Positions 8,887 through 15,952 of a stretch of DNA of 64,000 bases are shown one piece after another. The stretch covers positions 1 through 64,000 of the forward strand of contig CAVEFC010000001.1 of assembly GCA_963614875.1 (NCBI GenBank). The letters run 5' to 3'. The position numbers and the translations under genes were made by a program. The notes beneath the pieces were generated by a model that saw nothing but the letters and a program-made list of their open reading frames with translations, searched no databases and was not told the origin of the DNA. The stretch comes from CAG-841 sp963614875. GTDB taxonomy: Bacteria; Bacillota; Clostridia; Oscillospirales; CAG-272. How positions within the stretch are numbered: position 1 is the first letter of the stretch; each line of letters opens with the position of its first letter.

Positions 8887-9290
8887 AGCCTCGGCACCTC
8901 GCTTTCCGTAATAATGTAGTTACCGCCCGGATATTTTGCATATTGAGAGCTTTCCGGAAGCGGTATCATATTCACGGTCTGCGTGCTCGATATTCCCGTG
9001 AATATCGGAACGCCCGTAAGCATTACCGAATAATATCCCTCGGCAAAAATTTCAACGTTCACAAGCGAATACGGCGTTTCTCCTCCCGGCGAGAGAGAAT
9101 TCGACACGGGCGGCGCGGGAATTTTCAGCGGCTCTGTTTCTCCGTCCTCGTCCGTCATCAGAACGGCAAAAAGCTTTGCTCCGTCGCCCGTCTGTCTTCG
9201 GAAAGAAACCGTCGCGTCCTTTACGGGCAAAGCCCCGAACGCCGACGCGGTCTTTACCGTCAGAGTTCCGTAATTTTCAGCATTATCCAT
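8883..9290 (-). CDS. Small beta-sandwich (carboxypeptidase-regulatory-like) protein of the SpoIID-like operon
   Basis: A 135-residue protein. Residues about 6-95 read as a transthyretin/carboxypeptidase-regulatory-like fold: GTLTVKTASAFGALPVKDA opens the first strands, and TDEDGETEPLKIPAP resembles the usual turn leading to the domain core (VNVEIFAEGYYSVML). The C-terminus is a polar tail. It is the first gene of the minus-strand trio, with start ATG 9290 behind GGAGG; the next gene overlaps its stop by 4 bp. There is no signal peptide, as with its SpoIID-like partner, so the two likely share a compartment. A CATAAAAT element sits upstream near a position suitable for a mother-cell sigma factor, but this is weak. 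Function is unknown. Confidence 0.75.
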   Translation of the reverse strand: MDNAENYGTLTVKTASAFGALPVKDATVSFRRQTGDGAKLFAVLMTDEDGETEPLKIPAPPVSNSLSPGGETPYSLVNVEIFAEGYYSVMLTGVPIFTGISSTQTVNMIPLPESSQYAKYPGGNYIITESEVPRL

Positions 9291-9348
9291 ATTTTCACCT
9301 CCGTTATGACCTGATAGCATTTTATGACGGACAGCGCCTCTGCGTGAA

Positions 9349-9388
9349 ACAAAAAACGCGGAAAAACGTTTTTCACGTTTTTCCGCGC
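9349..9388 (-). terminator. Intrinsic terminator for the surface-protein gene
   Basis: CGCGGAAAAACG (9357-9368) pairs with CGTTTTTCCGCG (9376-9387) as a perfect 12-bp stem. On the minus strand it is followed by TTTTTTG. It ends transcription from the gene at 9416-10174 before the SpoIID-like operon. Confidence 0.85.
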
Positions 9389-9415
9389 TGCAATGCAAAG
9401 CTTGCTTTTATATAA

Positions 9416-10174
9416 TTATTGTTCGCCCGAGCCTTCGGAGGAATCGCCCGCCGCGTGCTTTTTGTTGTAAATTCCCGTCGCCGTCATTCCGGCGATGCAT
9501 ATAACGGCAAGTCCGGCAATGGCAAGGATAAATACAAGCGTGATTATGTCGCTTGTGTTTCTCTTTATAAGCTTCGGAAGCGATTCGGATTTCGTTCCGA
9601 GGCAGTCGAAACAGACATATTTTATCGAGCCTTCTTTTTCGTACGTCGGCTCGACGTCAACGCTTCCCGAATTCCAGTGATGGAGCTTCTGTATCTCGTT
9701 TCCGGAATACGTTCCGTCGCATATTTTGTCCGCAACGCATTTTACATAAAGCGTTCCGGAATTTTCAACCTTGTTTCCCGACGTAAGGTTGACATTGCAA
9801 TTCAGCACGACGCTCGCGCCTTCAAAAATATACGCGTCGGCTTCTATGTAAAGCATATAGTCGCCGTTTACGGAAATGTTTCCCGTAATCACAGCCGTTC
9901 CCGTAAGGTGCGCGTCGGAAAGCAGAGTTATCGTTCCGCCCGTATCGGAAAGGGCTTTTACCGCTTCGTCGAAATCTCCGTATTTCTTTTCGCTGCCGAC
10001 CACCCAGCTTGCCTCGCCGTGAGGCTCTTCCTCCGCCGTTATCTCGGTTGATTCCGGAATCGTCGTACCGCTTGTCGATGTCGTGCCGGTTTCGGCGGCA
10101 AACGCCGGAAGCGCAAGCATACACACAAAGAGCGCCGCCGCAATCGCCGCGGCAATTATTTTTTTCGTTTTCAT
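9416..10174 (-). CDS. Secreted, C-terminally membrane-anchored surface protein
   Basis: A 252-residue protein with an N-terminal signal peptide (basic MKTKK, hydrophobic core, cleavage predicted after ALPAFA near residue 26). A Ser/Thr/Glu-rich stretch follows, then a short parallel-beta-type region (VSGxx-like repeats such as TITLLSDAHLTGTAVITGNI and VVLNCNVNLTSGN). Next is a HHWNSG...EPTYEKEGSIKYVCFDCLGTKSESLPKL segment, a module common in secreted proteins of gut Clostridia, whose CxxC may bind metal. One transmembrane helix near 212-235 and a short cytoplasmic tail close the protein. It probably sits on the cell surface. A short upstream gene (10194-10505) shares its transcript. Function is unknown. 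Confidence 0.8.
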   Translation of the reverse strand: MKTKKIIAAAIAAALFVCMLALPAFAAETGTTSTSGTTIPESTEITAEEEPHGEASWVVGSEKKYGDFDEAVKALSDTGGTITLLSDAHLTGTAVITGNISVNGDYMLYIEADAYIFEGASVVLNCNVNLTSGNKVENSGTLYVKCVADKICDGTYSGNEIQKLHHWNSGSVDVEPTYEKEGSIKYVCFDCLGTKSESLPKLIKRNTSDIITLVFILAIAGLAVICIAGMTATGIYNKKHAAGDSSEGSGEQ

Positions 10175-10193
10175 AATAAAATTTTCCGTAAAA

Positions 10194-10505
10194 TCACTGT
10201 TTTTTCTTTATTTCTCTGACGTCGTAAACGTAGTCGAGATTTATAAGGTGGGACGTGCCGTTTTTCTCTTTTATGATTATCCAGTTTTCCTTTGCCTGCT
10301 CAATCGTGCCGCGATACGAAGAAAATCCGCCGCAGGCAATAATGCAATCCTTGCCTATAAAGTTCTGTATAAGTTCGTTCATAAGTTTTCCTCCTGTTTT
10401 TCTGCGTTTCTTAAGCGTTCTTCTTATCCTTCGGCGAAGGTTTATCATCGGCAGCCAGACCGCGACAATAACCAATATCAGAATTATGGTATATGAGCTG
10501 TTCAT
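10194..10505 (-). CDS. Small membrane-anchored protein with an SH3-like C-terminal region
   Basis: A 103-residue protein. It begins with one transmembrane helix (about residues 4-20, TIILILVIVAVWLPMI), then a very basic stretch (RRRIRRTLKKRRK). A compact beta-rich domain follows (NELIQNFIGKDCIIA, then GTIEQAKENWIIIKEKNGTSHLINLDYVYDVREI), resembling the small Sm/SH3-like domain of unknown function found in Clostridia (possibly DUF6897; this identity is a recollection). The start is ATG 10505 behind GGAGGTG. A minus-strand promoter lies just upstream, and the surface-protein gene follows after 19 bp, so they are one operon. The role is unknown; anchoring or regulating the surface protein is speculation. 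Confidence 0.7.
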   Translation of the reverse strand: MNSSYTIILILVIVAVWLPMINLRRRIRRTLKKRRKTGGKLMNELIQNFIGKDCIIACGGFSSYRGTIEQAKENWIIIKEKNGTSHLINLDYVYDVREIKKKQ

Positions 10506-10540
10506 CTTCACACCTCCGGACGTTTTTATTTTACCCGTAT

Positions 10541-10569
10541 ATGTTAACATATCCCGATGTCTTTGTAAA
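10541..10569 (-). promoter_or_regulatory. Minus-strand promoter for the surface-protein operon
   Basis: Read on the minus strand, TTTACA (10564-10569) and TAACAT (10541-10546) are 17 bp apart, 36 bp before the ATG at 10505. It is back to back with the gpmI promoter. Confidence 0.65.
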
Positions 10570-10597
10570 GATAAACTGCAAAAAAATTGCAAAAATA

Positions 10598-10626
10598 TTG
10601 ACATCCGACAAGGTATTGTATATAAT
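10598..10626 (+). promoter_or_regulatory. Sigma-A promoter of gpmI
   Basis: TTGACA (10598-10603) and TATAAT (10621-10626) are separated by 17 bp, 34 bp upstream of the gpmI start. Confidence 0.85.
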
Positions 10627-10659
10627 CAGTCTGTAAAATTACGAAAAGAGGAAACCGCA

Positions 10660-12312
10660 ATGGAACACATACTCAAAAAATCCGCGCATCCCATAGGCGT
10701 TGAAGGCCCCGTCCTTACAATCGTCATGGACGGCGTCGGCATAGGCAACGGCAAGGATGGTGACGCCGTTGCAAACGCATATACTCCCACCCTCGATATG
10801 CTTATGGCAAAATATCCGACAAGAAGGCTTGCCGCTCACGGCACGGCAGTAGGACTTCCCTCCGACGACGATATGGGAAACTCCGAGGTCGGTCACAACG
10901 CGCTCGGCTCGGGACAGGTATTTTCTCAGGGCGCAAAGCTCGTTTCGGAATCGATTGCGTCCGGCAAAATGTTCGAAGGTCAGACGTGGAAGGAGCTTGT
11001 TGCAGGCTGTAAGGACAGCGGAACCTTCCACTTCATCGGACTTTTCTCCGACGGAAACGTTCATTCGCACATAGACCATCTCAAAGCGATGATATCCCAC
11101 GCAAAAGCCGAAGGCGTAAAGCGCGTGCGTATTCACATTCTTCTCGACGGCAGAGATGTCGGCGAAACCTCCGCGCTTGACTATGTCAGACCATTTGAAG
11201 AATTTCTTGCCTCGCTGAACGACAGCGCCTTCGACGCAAAGATAGCCTCCGGCGGCGGCAGAATGAAAATCACAATGGATCGCTACGAAGCCAACTGGAA
11301 AATGGTTGAGGACGGCTGGCACACGCACGTTCTCGGCGAGGGCAGACAGTTTGCCTCGGCGGAGGAAGCGATTGTCACCTACAGAAAGGAAACCGGCGCG
11401 ATAGATCAGGATCTTCCCGCGTTTGTGATTGCCGAAAACGGCAAGCCCGTCGGCACGATTGAGGACGGCGACAGCGTTGTTTTCTTCAATTTCAGGGGCG
11501 ACAGAGCAATTGAAATTTCAAGAGCGTTCGACGGCGGCGCGGAATTTGACAAGTTCGACCGCGTAAGAGTTCCGAAGGTAATCTACGCGGGCATGCTCGA
11601 ATATGACGGCGACCTGCACATTCCGCACAAATATCTTGTAAATCCGCCCGAAATAAAGAACACGATGGGACAGTATCTTGCCGAAACGGGCGTCACGCAG
11701 TTTGCCATATCCGAAACGCAGAAGTACGGTCACGTGACTTATTTCTGGAACGGCAACAGAAGCGGAAAATTCGACGAAAAGACCGAAACCTACAAGGAAA
11801 TCCCGTCGGACGTCATTCCGTTCGAGCAGCGTCCGTGGATGCAGTGCGCGCTCATAGCGGACGCCGTCATAGAGGCGATAGAAAGCGGAAAATACAGATA
11901 TATCCGCTGCAATTTCCCGAACGGCGATATGGTCGGTCACACGGGAAATTACGAAGCGACGATCGTTGCGGTGGAAGCGCTCGATCTCCAGCTTGCGAGA
12001 ATAATCGCCGCTGTCGATAAGGCAAAGGGCGTTGCGATAATCACGGCAGATCACGGCAACGCAGACGAAATGTACGAATACGATAAGAAAAAAGGCTGCG
12101 TAAAGACAAATCCGGACGGCACTCCGAAGGCGAAGACAAGCCATACTCTCAACCCCGTTCCGTGCATAATTTACGACAACTTCTATTCCGACAGATACAC
12201 CGTAAAGCCGCAGGCAAAGTTCGGACTTTCAAACGTTGCGGCAACGACGGTAAACCTTCTCGGCTACGACGCTCCCGAAATGTGGAACGAAAGCCTCATC
12301 GAAACGAAATGA
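10660..12312 (+). CDS. gpmI: Cofactor-independent phosphoglycerate mutase
   Basis: A 550-residue alkaline-phosphatase-superfamily enzyme that interconverts 3- and 2-phosphoglycerate in glycolysis. Metal ligand D24 lies in VMDGVGIGN, and the phosphoserine nucleophile is S75 in DDMGNSEVGHNALG. FFNFRGDRAIEISRAF and the C-terminal ITADHGNADEM and TSHTLNPVP supply the remaining metal and substrate residues. The GNSEVGHNALG/FNFRGDR variants and the length resemble the plant and trypanosomatid branch of this family more than the common ~510-residue bacterial one (family-level recollection). The start is ATG 10660 behind AGAGGAAA; upstream frame continuation overlaps the promoter. The DUF1934 gene overlaps its stop by 4 bp. 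Confidence 0.96.
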   Translation: MEHILKKSAHPIGVEGPVLTIVMDGVGIGNGKDGDAVANAYTPTLDMLMAKYPTRRLAAHGTAVGLPSDDDMGNSEVGHNALGSGQVFSQGAKLVSESIASGKMFEGQTWKELVAGCKDSGTFHFIGLFSDGNVHSHIDHLKAMISHAKAEGVKRVRIHILLDGRDVGETSALDYVRPFEEFLASLNDSAFDAKIASGGGRMKITMDRYEANWKMVEDGWHTHVLGEGRQFASAEEAIVTYRKETGAIDQDLPAFVIAENGKPVGTIEDGDSVVFFNFRGDRAIEISRAFDGGAEFDKFDRVRVPKVIYAGMLEYDGDLHIPHKYLVNPPEIKNTMGQYLAETGVTQFAISETQKYGHVTYFWNGNRSGKFDEKTETYKEIPSDVIPFEQRPWMQCALIADAVIEAIESGKYRYIRCNFPNGDMVGHTGNYEATIVAVEALDLQLARIIAAVDKAKGVAIITADHGNADEMYEYDKKKGCVKTNPDGTPKAKTSHTLNPVPCIIYDNFYSDRYTVKPQAKFGLSNVAATTVNLLGYDAPEMWNESLIETK

Positions 12313-12743
12313 CAAAAAAAGACGTAAAGCTCAGAATAAAATCCGTTCAGCGCTCGGGCATTCCCGGCGACAAGGACGAACAGCTCGAAATTCTCACCGA
12401 TGCGGTGATAAATTCGTCAAAGGAGAAGATTTCCGTCGAATACGACGAGCTTCTCTCCGAGGACGGCGCGCCGACACGAACGGTACTGCTTTTTGAGCGC
12501 GAAAATCCGAAAACGGTATTTCTTTCGCGCAAGGGCGACGTGAAAATGACCTGCGTGATAGAAGAAAAAACCCGCTACCGCTTCACCTATGATATAGGCG
12601 TCGCGGCGCTGGAGCTTGTCTGCGTCGGGCAGAGCGTGAAAAACGAGCTTTCCGACAGCGGCGGAAAGCTGAGCATAAAATACGATATAGAAGCGCGCGG
12701 AGTGACGGTTCAAAGCTGTGAGCTTTCCGTCACGGCGAGCTGA
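12309..12743 (+). CDS. DUF1934 family beta-barrel protein
   Basis: A 144-residue protein of the YwiB/DUF1934 type, a small calycin-like beta barrel. Features are the family opening (VKLRIKSVQRSG), the YDELLSEDGAPTRTVLLF segment, RKGDVKMTCVIEEKTRYRFTYDIG, and alternating beta strands to the end (LSIKYDIEARGVTVQSCELSV). No enzyme motif is visible, and the biochemical role of the family is unknown to me. It starts at ATG 12309, overlapping the gpmI stop by 4 bp (ATGA), so it is translationally coupled with the mutase. A terminator follows 8 bp after its stop. Confidence 0.85.
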   Translation: MTKKDVKLRIKSVQRSGIPGDKDEQLEILTDAVINSSKEKISVEYDELLSEDGAPTRTVLLFERENPKTVFLSRKGDVKMTCVIEEKTRYRFTYDIGVAALELVCVGQSVKNELSDSGGKLSIKYDIEARGVTVQSCELSVTAS

Positions 12744-12751
12744 AAACACCG

Positions 12752-12792
12752 AAAATGTGTGCGGAGATATGTTTTTCCGCACACATTTTTGC
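12752..12792 (+). terminator. Intrinsic terminator of the gpmI operon
   Basis: AAAATGTGTGCGGA pairs with TCCGCACACATTTT around an A/T-rich loop, followed by a short T run. Confidence 0.8.
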
Positions 12793-12832
12793 ACATATAT
12801 AAGGTATTATAATAAAAATATGTGTTCTTCTA

Positions 12833-12861
12833 TTGACAAGACGGATTTTCTGTGTTAAAAT
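12833..12861 (+). promoter_or_regulatory. Sigma-A promoter of the rpmG-secE-nusG-rplKA operon
   Basis: TTGACA (12833-12838) and TAAAAT (12856-12861) are separated by 17 bp. The first gene starts about 200 bp downstream, leaving a long leader. Confidence 0.8.
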
Positions 12862-12867
12862 TAAATC

Positions 12868-13040
12868 ACCTCTGCGGATGCTTTTGCGGTTCTTGTTCCG
12901 CACCGCAGCCGCGTACAGAGGGAGGTACGAAAACAGTGCCGCTACGATATAAAAATCATACAGATTTTCCTTTCAGCGATTGCGCCTCAATCGCTGTGGT
13001 TTTCGTGCGCTTCTGTTTTCAAAAACAGGAGCTTTTTTAA
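12868..13040 (+). promoter_or_regulatory. Structured 5' leader with an intrinsic terminator ahead of rpmG (candidate attenuator)
   Basis: The roughly 200-nt leader contains nested GC stems near its 5' end: CTGCGG (12872-12877) with CCGCAG (12903-12908), enclosing TGCGG/CCGCA. A hairpin AGCGATTG/CAATCGCT follows near 12975-12995. Then comes a strong terminator, with 13009-13019 pairing to 13022-13032 over 11 positions and followed by TTTTTT at 13033. A terminator upstream of every gene in a ribosomal operon implies conditional read-through, for example by a ribosomal protein or antitermination factor. ACCTC (12868-12872) can alternatively pair with GAGGT (12922-12926). The ligand is unknown. 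Confidence 0.65.
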
Positions 13041-13070
13041 TAGCTTCAAGTATTATCAGGAGGTGCCGAT

Positions 13071-13220
13071 ATGCGCGTAAGAATCACTCTCGCCTGCACG
13101 GAATGCAAGCAAAGAAATTATGACACAATGAAAAACAAGAAAAACGACCCGGACAGACTTGAAATGAACAAATATTGCAAGTTCTGTCGCAAACACACGC
13201 TTCACAGAGAAACAAAGTAA
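13071..13220 (+). CDS. rpmG: 50S ribosomal protein L33, zinc-ribbon form
   Basis: A 49-residue L33 protein. The ribbon cysteines C9/C12 (ACTECK) and C36/C39 (YCKFCRKH) are intact, so this is the zinc-binding (C+) version. The family features NYDTMKNKKNDPDRLEMNKYC and the basic HRETK end are clear. The start is ATG 13071 behind AGGAGG. It is the first gene of the operon, 11 bp before secE; in many Firmicutes a tRNA-Trp gene lies around here, and none is present. Confidence 0.96.
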   Translation: MRVRITLACTECKQRNYDTMKNKKNDPDRLEMNKYCKFCRKHTLHRETK

Positions 13221-13231
13221 GGAGAACTGAA

Positions 13232-13816
13232 ATGACAAGCAAAATCAATTTCAAAAAGATTTGGGCTCTGCTCATCGCGCTCGTCATGATGGTTTCCGTT
13301 TTCAGTCTTTGCGTTTTTGCCGAAGACAAGGACACCGATACCTCGACATCAACAACCGAAGTATCGACCGACGGTACGACAAGCGCCGATGACAGCGGTG
13401 AAACAACCACAACAGGTGAAACCACCACGACGGGTGAAACCACCACAACAACCGGCGAAACCACATCGGATGATCACGACCACGACGATGATGAAGATGA
13501 AAACACATCCTGGGCTGCACAGCATCTCAGCTTTCTCATCGCCATCGGAATAATCGTTCTTATCGTAGTTGTTTATTTTGCCCTTCGTCTTTTTGTTCCT
13601 TCCTTCAGAGAAAAGACAACTAAGTTCTGGAAGGACTACAACGCAGAGTTCAAGAAACTCGTTTGGCCCACGAAGCAGCAGCTCGTTAAAAATTCGGCAG
13701 TCGTTCTCGTAACAATGATCGTATTTGCCGCAGTTTTTGCTCTTCTCGATTTCGGTCTTTCAAAAGGCTTCTATGCTCTTAAAGACCTCGTTGATCTCAT
13801 TCGTCCCGTCAGCTGA
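13232..13816 (+). CDS. secE: SecE preprotein translocase subunit with signal-peptide-like N-terminus and Thr/acidic extracytoplasmic loop
   Basis: A 194-residue protein, about three times the usual Gram-positive SecE. The canonical part lies at the C-terminus: the amphipathic cytoplasmic helix FWKDYNAEFKKLVWPTKQQL (about 132-151, with the SecE signature KLVWPTK) and the transmembrane helix at about 154-172. Before it come a signal-peptide-like segment (residues 5-30, KK then a hydrophobic core ending VFA at 28-30), a Thr/Ser/Glu/Asp-rich stretch of about 60 residues with GETTTT repeats and an HDHDDDEDE patch, and another transmembrane helix at 100-119. This gives a three-helix topology like E. 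coli SecE but with a very long outer loop. The start is ATG 13232 behind AAGGAG. The gene order rpmG-secE-nusG is standard and supports the identity. Confidence 0.93.
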   Translation: MTSKINFKKIWALLIALVMMVSVFSLCVFAEDKDTDTSTSTTEVSTDGTTSADDSGETTTTGETTTTGETTTTTGETTSDDHDHDDDEDENTSWAAQHLSFLIAIGIIVLIVVVYFALRLFVPSFREKTTKFWKDYNAEFKKLVWPTKQQLVKNSAVVLVTMIVFAAVFALLDFGLSKGFYALKDLVDLIRPVS

Positions 13817-13836
13817 GCGGAAGAAGGAGTCTGAAT

Positions 13837-14370
13837 ATGTTGGATGAACATTCCACAGAACTGAAATGGTATATTCTTCATACCTATTCGGGATACGAGA
13901 ACAAAGTAAAAACAACCCTTGAAAAGCTTATTGAAAATCGCGGAATACAGGATATGATAAGCGACGTCCGCGTTCCGATGGAAACGGTTGAAACAACCAC
14001 CGCTTCCGGCGAAGCAAAGACGAAGGAAGAAAAGCTCTTCCCCAGCTACGTTCTTGTAAAAATGATGATGACGGACGAAACCTGGCACATAGTAAGAAAC
14101 ATTACCGGTGCCACAGGCTTTGTAGGTCCCGGCTCACGTCCGGTTCCGCTTTCCGACGCAGAAGTTGAGGCACTCGGCGTCGATACGAAAACCGTCACGA
14201 CAAGCTTTGCCGCCGGCGACCACGTCAAAATCAAAAACGGTCCCATGGCAAACTTCGAGGGTACGATATCCGCTGTATCTGCGGACTGCAAGACCGTAAC
14301 GGTGCTCGCTTCCGTTTTCGGACGCGAAACTCCGGTCGAGCTCGATGCTCAGAGCATTGAGAAAATCTGA
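13837..14370 (+). CDS. nusG: Transcription termination/antitermination factor NusG
   Basis: A 177-residue NusG. The N-terminal NGN domain is evident from KWYILHTYSGYENKVKTTLEK, the LFPSYVLVKMMMTDETWHIVRN segment and the TGFVG turn. The C-terminal KOW domain begins AAGDHVKIKNGPMANFEGTI (from about residue 125). NusG binds RNA polymerase and links it to Rho or ribosomal S10. A short insert VETTTASGEAKTKEEK lies in the NGN domain. The start is ATG 13837 behind AAGGAG. It is followed by rplK after 112 bp containing a hairpin. Confidence 0.97.
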   Translation: MLDEHSTELKWYILHTYSGYENKVKTTLEKLIENRGIQDMISDVRVPMETVETTTASGEAKTKEEKLFPSYVLVKMMMTDETWHIVRNITGATGFVGPGSRPVPLSDAEVEALGVDTKTVTTSFAAGDHVKIKNGPMANFEGTISAVSADCKTVTVLASVFGRETPVELDAQSIEKI

Positions 14371-14424
14371 AAATAATCTATGTTTTTCCGCTTTGACGTT
14401 GCCACGTCGGAGCGAAACGTGGGA

Positions 14425-14450
14425 GGGAGAAAAATTTTTTGTGTTCTCCC
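14425..14450 (+). other. Hairpin in the nusG-rplK spacer
   Basis: GGGAGAA (14425-14431) and TTCTCCC (14444-14450) form a 7-bp stem in the 112-bp spacer. It lacks a following T tract, so it is more likely an mRNA processing, stability or translational-control element for the L11/L1 genes than a terminator. Confidence 0.4.
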
Positions 14451-14482
14451 GATTGAAACCACATTCGGAGGTGTAAAAAATT

Positions 14483-14908
14483 ATGGCAAAAAAGATTATG
14501 GCATTTGTAAAGTTGCAGTTGCCTGCCGGCAAAGCAACTCCCCAGCCGCCTGTTGGTCCGGCACTCGGTCAGCACGGCGTTAACATCGCTGCGTTCACAA
14601 AGGAATTCAACGAACGCACAAAGAACGATATGGGACTTATCATCCCCGTTGTTATCACTATCTATGCGGACAGATCCTTCTCTTTCATCACAAAGACTCC
14701 GCCCGCTGCCGTTCTTATAAAGAAAGCCTGCGGAATCGAAACGGCTTCCGCATGCCCCAACAAAGACAAGGTAGCAAAGATAACAAAAGAACAGGTAAAG
14801 AAAATTGCGGAAACAAAGATGCCCGACCTTACGGCTGCATCGCTTGAAGCCGCAATGAGCATGATAGCCGGCACAGCGCGCTCCATGGGCGTTGTTGTCG
14901 AGGACTGA
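14483..14908 (+). CDS. rplK: 50S ribosomal protein L11
   Basis: A 141-residue L11 of normal length. It has the N-terminal KLQLPAGKATPQPPVGPALGQHGVNI motif that contacts the GTPase-associated 23S rRNA region, the central FITKTPPAAVLIKKACGI, and a C-terminal RNA-binding domain ending in GTARSMGVVV. The start is ATG 14483 behind a GGAGG site (TTCGGAGGTG). It is translated with rplA, 19 bp downstream. Confidence 0.98.
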   Translation: MAKKIMAFVKLQLPAGKATPQPPVGPALGQHGVNIAAFTKEFNERTKNDMGLIIPVVITIYADRSFSFITKTPPAAVLIKKACGIETASACPNKDKVAKITKEQVKKIAETKMPDLTAASLEAAMSMIAGTARSMGVVVED

Positions 14909-14927
14909 GAAAGGAGAGTGACTTGAA

Positions 14928-15623
14928 ATGTTTAAGGGTAAGAAATATCAGGACAGCGCAAAGCTTATCGACAGATCCAAGCTTTACGACGCAAATGAAG
15001 CCGTCGCTCTCGTAGTTCAGACTTCAAAGGCTAAATTCGATGAAACAATCGAACTTCACATCCGTCTCGGCGTAGACAGCCGTCACGCAGACCAGCAGGT
15101 TCGTGGCGCTATCGTACTTCCGCACGGAACAGGTAAAACCGTCCGCACGCTCGTTTTCTGCAAGGAAGACAAGTATGAAGCCGCTAAAGCCGCAGGCGCG
15201 GATTATGTCGGCGGCGCTGACTACGTTGAAAAAATCACAAAAGAAAACTGGTTCGATTTCGACGTTGTTATCGCAACTCCCGATATGATGGGCGTTATCG
15301 GCCGTCTCGGTAAGGTACTCGGTCCTAAGGGACTTATGCCTAACCCCAAGGCAGGCACGGTTACGATGGATGTTGCCAAGGCTGTTACAGAAGCCAAAGC
15401 AGGTAAGATCGAATACCGTCTTGACAAGACAAACATCATTCACTGCCCGATAGGCAAAGCTTCCTTCGGCGCAGATAAAATTCTTGACAACTTCAACACG
15501 CTTGTCGGCGCTGTTGTCAAGGCTAAACCCGCTTCCGCAAAAGGTCAGTACATCAAGAGCTGCGTTGTAGCCTCCACGATGGGACCCGGCGTTAAAGTCA
15601 ATTCCGCTAAGCTCGGCGGCTGA
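14928..15623 (+). CDS. rplA: 50S ribosomal protein L1
   Basis: A 231-residue L1 of normal length, a two-domain protein of the L1 stalk. Recognisable parts are the DETIELHIRLGVDSRHADQQ segment, VRGAIVLPHGTGK, VIGRLGKVLGPKGLMPNPKAGT, and the C-terminal TMGPGVKVN. L1 often represses its own operon by binding the mRNA. The start is ATG 14928 behind AAAGGAG. It is the last gene of the operon: a strong terminator begins about 90 bp later. The usual next genes, rplJ and rplL, are absent here. Confidence 0.98.
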   Translation: MFKGKKYQDSAKLIDRSKLYDANEAVALVVQTSKAKFDETIELHIRLGVDSRHADQQVRGAIVLPHGTGKTVRTLVFCKEDKYEAAKAAGADYVGGADYVEKITKENWFDFDVVIATPDMMGVIGRLGKVLGPKGLMPNPKAGTVTMDVAKAVTEAKAGKIEYRLDKTNIIHCPIGKASFGADKILDNFNTLVGAVVKAKPASAKGQYIKSCVVASTMGPGVKVNSAKLGG

Positions 15624-15711
15624 TAAGGGTTTTTAATTCAAGGCAAAATGCCGCGACGACGGTCACGGCGGTTGCATAAGGCGATTATCCGGATCGCTTT
15701 ATACGATTATA

Positions 15712-15764
15712 AAAAGCAGGCAGGACGTTCTTCCCCCGAAAGAATATCCTGCCTGCTTTTCTTT
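15712..15764 (+). terminator. Intrinsic terminator after rplA
   Basis: AAAAGCAGGCAGGA (15712-15725) pairs perfectly over 14 bp with TCCTGCCTGCTTTT (15747-15760). The T run overlaps the start of the repeat element that follows. Confidence 0.85.
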
Positions 15765-15952
15765 GGAAAAGAAAAGAAGGCAAAAGAAACTTCAGTTATC
15801 GCGGATGATATACAGAGTTTATACTACCTTCGCAGACGGGGCTTGTTGAAAAGGCAAAAGAAACTTCAATTATCGGGGATGATATACAGATTTTTTACTA
15901 CCTGCGCAGACGGGGCTTGTTGAAAAGGCAAAAGAAGCTTCGGTTATCGGCG
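15759..15952. repeat. Tandem 74-bp non-coding repeats with a leading CTTTTCTTT/AAAGAAAAG hairpin
   Basis: Two full 74-bp units (15778-15851 and 15852-15925) and the first ~27 bases of a third (from 15926) are arranged head to tail. Each unit opens AGGCAAAAGAAACTTC and ends GGGGCTTGTTGAAA; the two full units differ at only about six positions. The first is preceded by the near-palindrome CTTTTCTTTGGAAAAGAAAAG. No coding frame or ribosome-binding site is convincing. A diverged fourth copy with the same leading hairpin lies at 26659-26774. The remainder of the gap up to 16163 is A/T-rich without recognised features. Confidence 0.85.

Noticed and set aside
10255..10659. Extension of the gpmI frame upstream to give a 685-residue protein
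   Set aside because: The extension crosses the gpmI promoter and a convincing gene on the other strand; the ATG at 10660 gives the normal family N-terminus.
13221..13231. tRNA-Trp between rpmG and secE
   Set aside because: Only 11 bp separate the genes; the leader upstream does not fold as a cloverleaf either.
15648..15923. Frame of 91 residues over the terminator and 74-bp repeats
   Set aside because: It runs through a perfect terminator stem and repeated sequence, has no Shine-Dalgarno site, and its composition is not protein-like.
15759..15952. CRISPR array
   Set aside because: The 74-bp units are directly adjacent with no spacers, only two and a half copies exist, and no cas gene is present.
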